Part shown: one piece after another, positions 31,362-32,157 of the stretch | How the letters are laid out: every line of letters starts with the position of its first letter | Position numbering within the stretch: the stretch's first letter is position 1 | Source of the DNA: an uncultured Erysipelotrichaceae bacterium | GTDB lineage: Bacteria; Bacillota_I; Bacilli_A; Erysipelotrichales; Erysipelotrichaceae | Direction of reading: 5' to 3' | DNA length: 32,157 nt | Assembly (NCBI GenBank): GCA_934725085.1 | Contig: CAKVAL010000019.1 | Coordinates: forward strand, 1-32,157 | Notes under the pieces: generated by a model | Databases searched by the model: none | What the model was told of the DNA's origin: nothing | Seen by the model: only the letters and a program-made list of their open reading frames with translations | Made by a program: the position numbers and the translations under genes

Positions 31362-32083
31362 CTAATGTCTCATACGCCAAACAGCAAGGCTACGTACAAG
31401 CAATACATTAACAAGAGCCAATCTTAAATAACTGTATAAAATATTGATAAAGAAGTATAAATTATTGTAACTTTCTAAATCATCCATCCATAACGGCATA
31501 ACACCATAACTCATTATAATTGGTAACACAACTATTACAACAAACCAACCAATAATTAACCATGTTACTTCTTTCTTTGTCATAGGAAGCTTTAACGTTC
31601 TATAAGAACGCACTGTACAAACAAGCATTACAATCATGCCAATAAACTGTAACCATGCAATAACAAGCCTTACATAATTCATTTGTGTTGTCCAAATATG
31701 TGTCATAAAAATAGTAGTCCAAGAAAGACCAGCCACAAAACGTAAGTATAGGTCAACACATAAATATATTGCCCATCCGCAACATAATCCAACATGTCTT
31801 TTTACTACAAAACAAATGATGCCACAAATAATAAATGGTGATGCAACTAATAGTCCCACTAGTAGATTACCAGCAAGTAATAAACAAAGAACCATTATAA
31901 CTAGACCCACACACAATAAAACTGGTCCTATGATAGTACGACGCTTTTCATGTTCAGATACAGGCACAGATTCTATCTTTGGCATTTCTTCACCGCACAC
32001 TAACTCATCAAGTGTTACACCAAAAAGTTCCGATAGTTTTAATAACTTATCAAGCTCCGGAACAGAAGTATCAGTCTCCCATT
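31362..32083 (-). pseudogene. XRE regulator with membrane domain, 5' end cut by the IS
   Basis: The frame enters from the IS tip and keeps only the end of the HTH domain: 'KWETDTSVPELDKLLKLSELFGVTLDELVCGEE'. A soluble linker and about six hydrophobic segments (residues about 58-235 of the readable frame) follow. The normal XRE N-terminus (about 35 residues before 'SKWE') is missing because the IS end lies at 32084. A GTG inside the IS tip gives an open start, but the product would lack a complete DNA-binding fold. In this common Firmicutes architecture the HTH is N-terminal, opposite to the protein at 2705-3028. Confidence 0.8.
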
Positions 32084-32157
32084 TGTAGAACGACACAATA
32101 ATTTACCCACAAAACGACACATTATTTTACCCAACAGCTTCAATTTGATTGTTAGTA
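32084..32157. mobile_element. Terminus of the same IS21-type element (right copy)
   Basis: This is an exact reverse complement of 2-75. The tip reads TGTAGAACGACAC at 32084, with the 20-bp units at 32090-32109 and 32114-32133. The element body continues beyond the window. It interrupts the XRE-membrane gene between the codons for the recognition-helix end and 'KWE'. Confidence 0.7.

Overview
This is a low-GC window with a Firmicutes (Bacillota) gene style: strong GGAGG ribosome-binding sites, tight operons, an LtaS-type polyglycerol-phosphate synthase, a YitT transporter, and a LytTR regulator with a GHKL kinase. An Erysipelotrichales-like gut Firmicute would fit, but that is an impression and not a proof. 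Both ends of the window carry the same 74-bp sequence in inverted orientation (2-75 and 32084-32157). It has the 5'-TG...CA-3' tip and tandem 20-bp repeats expected of an IS21-type insertion sequence end. The window is therefore the DNA between two oppositely oriented IS copies, or an assembly contig that stops at them.

Layout. 1-360: IS tip, then a decayed TnpB (IS200/IS605-type) right end. 411-3028: minus-strand PBECR4-type gene, a duplicated 45-bp repeat, then an operon of membrane-anchored XRE regulator, erythromycin-esterase-like protein and DUF523 protein. 3185-3859: lone TIM-barrel gene. 3923-11051: a defence island made of two divergent operons. Leftward runs a four-gene cassette (76-aa protein, 647-aa GHKL ATPase, 308-aa unknown protein, DUF6339 protein). 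Rightward runs a zinc-ribbon protein followed by a complete DpnII-type restriction-modification set in the classical order (Dam-type methylase, DpnA-type methylase, DpnII endonuclease). A 16-bp perfect dyad lies between them. 11082-15318: VWA protein, macro-XRE fusion and two Fic-fold genes, each fic gene behind its own array of operator-like repeats; the second Fic lacks the motif histidine.

15336-19305: housekeeping and envelope genes (YitT, CutC, LTA-synthase-like). 19376-21430: a Schlafen/AlbA_2-type gene interrupted by an IscB element. The iscB frame is intact over about 428 codons except for one TAA just before RuvC-III, and a structured omega-RNA (HEARO) lies upstream of it. 21565-26664: LytTR response regulator, soluble GHKL kinase and a heterodimeric ABC exporter in one direction, a signal-responsive export locus. 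Three TGGCGTAA repeats at exactly 11-bp spacing sit in front of the regulator. 26778-28022: a decayed HAD phosphatase and two small proteins. 28234-32083: a GMP synthase lacking its glutaminase domain, two GNATs, an arginase-fold protein, and a membrane XRE regulator truncated by the right IS.

The best candidates for under-described biology are the GHKL-ATPase/DUF6339 cassette beside DpnII, the nonsense-split IscB with its omega-RNA, the operator-dense Fic pair, and the single-domain GuaA.
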